Assembly: GCA_019022495.1 (NCBI GenBank) | Contig: JAFEKR010000012.1 | Coordinates: 558,001-622,000, forward strand | Length of the DNA: 64,000 bases | Source: Epichloe hybrida | Taxonomy: Eukaryota > Ascomycota > Sordariomycetes > Hypocreales > Clavicipitaceae | Reading direction: 5' to 3' | Part shown: piece by piece, positions 60,574 through 64,000 of the stretch | Position numbering within the stretch: position 1 is the first letter of the stretch | How the letters are laid out: every line of letters starts with the position of its first letter | The notes under the pieces: model-generated | The model's database searches: none | The model's input: the letters and a program-made list of their open reading frames with translations, nothing else | Told to the model about the DNA's origin: nothing | Program-made: the position numbers and the translations under genes

Positions 60574-61896
60574 ATGCTAGATCCGCTGAACGCGGCTTTC
60601 TTGGGTGGCGCCCCGTCCTCGACAGTCGACGTCCCCATCACGGCCATCTTCCTCGTTCTTTTTGGCCTGGGGGCATTCGTGCACATCACAATCTATCGCG
60701 CCAACGCGAAGCGAGGTCACAAGTTCCTCCTTTCAGACCTCGTCTTCGATTTCTGCATGGTGCGGGTCGTGACCTGTATTTTCCGCATAGTATTGGCCTT
60801 TGCCAGCACTCGCGGTGTCGTCCTGGCTGCCAACATTTTCCAAAATGGCGGGTACGTGGTTTTTTTTTTTTTTCAACGGCTATTAATGTGTCTCTTTTTT
60901 TTCAGCGCCGTGGTTCTTTTTGCAGTCAATCTATTCTTCGCGCAGCGCCTCGTTCGGGCCATGCACCCTTCCGTCGGCTGGCACCCCGTCTTCAGCTACT
61001 TTTCCCTCGCGCTCATCTTTTCCGTGCCCGTCGTCACCGTCCTGAACATCATCGTCATCTCGGTCAGCTTCTTCAGCGCCGGGCAGGCGGAGCGACTGCA
61101 CACGGCCGAGAAGCTGCTCAAGCTGGGCTCGTCCTGGAACATGATGCTGGCGACCATGCCGCTGGTGTGGATGTTCCTCGCGAGCGCCGTCCCCGGCCTG
61201 CCGCCGGAGAACTTCGGCACGGGGCAGTTCCGCCCCAAGGCGACGTTGCTCGTTTTCAGCGCCGTCACCCTGGCGGCCGGCGCGGCGGTCAGGCTGGCGG
61301 CCCTGCTGAACCCCGAGAGCCCGGCGGCCATGTCGACGCTGTTCAGCAAGCCCGTCTTCTACGGCACGCAGTTCCTGCTGGAGCTCGTCACCGTGGCCGC
61401 GTATGCCGCGTTCCGCGTCGACTCGCTCTTCCATGTCCCCAACGGCGCCAGCGGACCGGGCCAGTACTGCGCCAAGAAGATGGGCGGCGGTGGGGAGAAG
61501 GGAGGAGGAGCCAAGGACAAGGACGACGGGACTCCCTTGGGAACAAGCGCCTTGGGGCAACGCGACATTGAGCGGGAACTTGAGAGGCTCGGCGTTCGCT
61601 ATGAGATTCTGCGCTCGGGGACCATTGGGGAAAAGGGCCCGCTGCTTGCCCTGCTTCACGTCGATGCTGCAGATGATGAAGCCCCTGCCCCTGGGCTCGG
61701 AGAAGAAGGGGCCGCCGGGGCAGGAGGAGTGGGAGGACCTCGGCGGCGGAGCCACCAAGACGGGATGCTCCCTCCCAGAGACACGACCAGAGTGAGTCGG
61801 AGGCAATCGCTGATGGACGTCTTGAGACCAGCCCGGCCGCGGCGGTCAAGCAGAGCAACCATGTACATGACCGAGGACTTGCCATCCCGCCTGTAG
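60574..61896 (+). CDS. Seven-helix membrane protein, DUF3112-like
   Basis: Fungal integral membrane protein sometimes described as GPCR-like; function unknown. Exons 60574-60851 and 60906-61896 (54-nt intron, GTACGT...TTCAG), about 422 aa from MLDPLNAAFLGGAPSSTVDV. The family core is clear: VDVPITAIFLVLFGLGAFVH, NAKRGHKFLLSDLVFDFCMV, VLFAVNLFFAQRLVRAMHPS and VGWHPVFSYFSLALIF. About seven hydrophobic segments are followed by a cytosolic tail rich in Gly/Lys/Asp and a terminal Arg/Ser-rich stretch (RRQSLMDVLRPARPRRSSR). The ATG at 60574 gives the standard family start. The frame is open upstream to 60187 and encodes an extracellular-looking Ser/Thr-rich stretch, so a longer spliced form is possible. 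It is divergent from the PKS. Confidence 0.8.
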   Translation: MLDPLNAAFLGGAPSSTVDVPITAIFLVLFGLGAFVHITIYRANAKRGHKFLLSDLVFDFCMVRVVTCIFRIVLAFASTRGVVLAANIFQNGGYVVFFFFQRLLMCLFFFSAVVLFAVNLFFAQRLVRAMHPSVGWHPVFSYFSLALIFSVPVVTVLNIIVISVSFFSAGQAERLHTAEKLLKLGSSWNMMLATMPLVWMFLASAVPGLPPENFGTGQFRPKATLLVFSAVTLAAGAAVRLAALLNPESPAAMSTLFSKPVFYGTQFLLELVTVAAYAAFRVDSLFHVPNGASGPGQYCAKKMGGGGEKGGGAKDKDDGTPLGTSALGQRDIERELERLGVRYEILRSGTIGEKGPLLALLHVDAADDEAPAPGLGEEGAAGAGGVGGPRRRSHQDGMLPPRDTTRVSRRQSLMDVLRPARPRRSSRATMYMTEDLPSRL

Positions 61897-62884
61897 AATA
61901 GAAGTGCACCTCGTGCCATCGTGCCATCGTGCCATCGTGCCATCGTCCATCGTGCCATCGTCCATCGTGCCATCGTCCATCGTGCCATCGAAGCCGGTTT
62001 CAGATCAAGATCCGACAAATGTTCTAGGCCCCACGTCATGGTGATACAAGCTCTCCGACCTGAACCAATCGGTAATCACTCTAAGCAGTCGAAGCGCTCC
62101 ACATGTTCCATTTGCATTCTGCACAGACAAACAGCTTTGGGGGGGGGGGAGGCAAGATCCTGAGAACCGAGGCTTCTCCGAAGTACCGGAGAGCAAGTTG
62201 GCAGTTGGCTGTTGGGCTTTGACAGCTCCACTCTAGTCTAGTCCCTGGACGGAGTCGGCATTGCCGAACCGGAACCTGGCCACGTGACCTTTCCCTTCCT
62301 GGCAAGTAATGCCGGTGCGGGCCCCACCTAGGAGCGGAAAGCAAAACAACACGGCGAGTAATGCATGCACGCAAAATTACAGTAGCCACGCGACAAGGCT
62401 ACAACAGATGGCGCGCATTCAATCAGAAAGCACGAATCAAATCCAGACAACCTTTGGTGGTGTAGGGGTAATTGGAGTCAAACCCACAAGTCTTGTCACG
62501 GGCATATTATGACTTTGAGGACCGCATCTTCAGCTTCCTCAATACGGTCATGCGCGCATATAATTCGTCATAGACGATTACCCGCCATCGGGCAACAGAG
62601 GACCCCCTGCGTCACCCGCCCCAATGACAATATGTTCCCCTGACCATGTGTTGTCCCATCTCCTGTTGCCGAGTGCTTGCTCTACGATTTGGGGTCTTTG
62701 TCATGACTGTGAAGAGACTATGGATTCTTAGACCTCTGTTGGAATGTATATATATGTATGATTCTCTCGAGCTGTACTTGATTACAACGGACAACAAACT
62801 TCCACATGTTCCCCAAACTTTTTCGGAAAAGCCACCAAGAAACAAAAAACACACAAGCCGGGGTTGCAACACAAGATGGCTGGC
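61897..62884. other. Convergent intergenic region, seven-helix protein / prenyltransferase
   Basis: 988 bp containing the minisatellite above, a G10 run at about 62141, a CACGTG at 62281-62286, and no recognisable gene. Confidence 0.5.
61911..61990. repeat. Minisatellite of GTGCCATC / GTCCATC units
   Basis: Ten alternating 8-nt and 7-nt units immediately downstream of the DUF3112-like stop codon, probably in its 3' UTR. Confidence 0.9.
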
Positions 62885-64000
62885 TCAGCTATCACGCCTC
62901 CTCGTTCCCCTAGTCGGCACAACAATCTTGGACGGCGAGTTCTGCGTCGTGGCGAACGCCTCAGGTGCCACGTACGAAGTCACGTCGAGCTCCCCGTTCT
63001 TCTTAATCATGCAGCTGAGGTAGGCCTGGATGCCTTTGCCCTGATCGAGGGGCCGCTTCGGGGAGAGGCTCCGCAGCATGGAGAGATAGCCCTGGACGAA
63101 CTGGCCTCTTCCCTGGCTCTCCATCCAGCCCGTGACGCCGCGGGCCAGGCTCCCGTCGTCCAGCCCGTAATGCCGAACCGGGACGTAGAACTTGACCTCG
63201 GGGAGCTTGGCGCCCGGGGCCATGTCGAAATAGTAGATGTAGCCGGACAAGAGGGCGGGCACCTCGGCAAAGGCATGCTCGGCCGCGCGGTTGTAGAATG
63301 GCGTGAGCGGCACGTCCTCGTCCTCTGGGAAGTCGGCCTCGATGCCCGTGGCCGCGATGATTAATCCGCGGAGCTGCTGCATCTTGTCCTCGGGATAGCT
63401 GATGCGGCCGCCCAGGGTCAGGATCTCCCGCAAGGATTTGAAGCTCGTGTGTGGTGTTCGGAAGTAGAACTTGAGCCGGGACTGTGCAGGTGTGACATTA
63501 TCAAAGGACAACAAGCTGGACGTTGGGGATTTATTAGTCACCGACTAGGGAAAAGGGGGGGGGGGGGTCAGTTATTTATGCCATGGCAACTTACAAAGGG
63601 CTCAGTAGCTTTCCCTCCGGGGTGTCCAGGAATTCATACGTTGCCTTCCTGGCCTCGTTGCCGGGATCCAGCTGAGCGAGACTCTCCTCCCACACAGACA
63701 TGGGAATGTGTCCTGCTCGCGTCTGGCCCAGCTTGCGGGGTATGAAGTATGTCTTCATGCCCAGGCCCTTGGGGGCGAACTCGGCAGCAAACATGATTGT
63801 GGTCGAGTAGCGAGCGCCCTGCGCGGCCTCCAGCGCGTACTTGGAGCGGTCATGATCGTACAAGGTGGCCAGGAAGTGATTGAACCAGGTGACGTCGACA
63901 GAGGGCACCGAAGCATGAAGTCGGTACAAGAACCCGCGCGAGGCATCATGGTTCAGCGGATCCATGTCCGTTCCACTGAACCGGCCGATGCCTTCCAATG
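62885..64000 (-). CDS. DMATS-type aromatic prenyltransferase, N-terminus outside window
   Basis: ABBA-fold prenyltransferase of the dimethylallyltryptophan synthase family, transferring a prenyl group from its diphosphate to an aromatic substrate without metal-binding DDxxD motifs. The visible exons are 64000-63595 and 63515-62885 (79-nt intron joining EGKLLSP to FLLSFDNVTPAQSRLKFYF). Family blocks: MEGIGRFSGTDMDPLNHDAS, TTIMFAAEFAPKGLGMKTYF (Lys-x-Tyr, diphosphate contacts), QSRLKFYFRTPHTSFKSL, ISYPEDKMQQL, SGYIYYFDMAPGAKLPEVKF and YVPVRHYGLDDGSLARGV. The family is usually 420-460 aa; about 345 aa are visible, so roughly 80-110 residues are missing past the window edge. Substrate may be tryptophan-derived, tyrosine-derived or a polyketide. 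Proximity to the NR-PKS (4.5 kb from its start) makes a polyketide acceptor plausible but unproven. Confidence 0.9.

Noticed and set aside
60931..61806. Minus-strand open frame of about 291 codons
   Set aside because: Antisense to the seven-helix protein, Arg/Gly-rich with no domain.

Overview
The window is nuclear DNA from a filamentous ascomycete, most likely a Sordariomycete and probably Hypocreales. The genes carry many short introns (54-180 nt) with GTRNGT donors and CAG/TAG acceptors. There is a fungus-specific set of housekeeping genes (SWC3, RTC5, RCF1, SWP1, SAS4, YPT35), a non-reducing polyketide synthase, a DMATS-type prenyltransferase, long homopolymers in introns and spacers, and relics of an LTR retroelement. 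I cannot name the species from sequence alone.

Layout. 1-6.5 kb: 3' part of SWC3 (SWR1 complex) with a 44-glutamine run, the TLDc protein RTC5, and RCF1 converging on it. 6.5-8.2 kb: AT-rich island and a 22-bp minisatellite. 8.2-31.8 kb: a long run of minus-strand genes: an alpha/beta hydrolase with an apparent frameshift, SWP1 (oligosaccharyltransferase), a secreted glutaminyl cyclase, SIN3, TAF2, SAS4 (apparent frameshift near the N-terminus), an IQ-motif protein, a doubtful membrane ORF and the PX protein YPT35. 33-43 kb: a GPI-anchored cysteine-rich surface protein, a CDP-alcohol phosphotransferase, ERG10 thiolase (apparent frameshift at the C-terminus) and the U5 snRNP GTPase SNU114. 44-51 kb: accessory region with a GMC oxidoreductase, a cytochrome P450 relic, an LTR-retroelement gag fragment carrying two perfect inverted repeats (30-bp arms and 131-bp arms), and a decayed gene of unknown family. 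51-64 kb: a six-exon SAT-KS-AT-PT-ACP-ACP-TE polyketide synthase, a DUF3112-like seven-helix membrane protein, and a DMATS-family prenyltransferase cut by the window end.

How the parts relate. The first half is ordinary housekeeping sequence, notable for four chromatin or transcription-complex genes within 27 kb (SWC3, SIN3, TAF2, SAS4). The last 20 kb looks like a secondary-metabolite region: PKS plus aromatic prenyltransferase suggests a prenylated aromatic polyketide, with the GMC oxidoreductase and P450 relic as possible former tailoring enzymes. Three otherwise intact genes each lack one base in GC-rich sequence. Consensus error is the simplest explanation, but real lesions cannot be excluded here. 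Splice sites were placed by eye from reading frame and family similarity.
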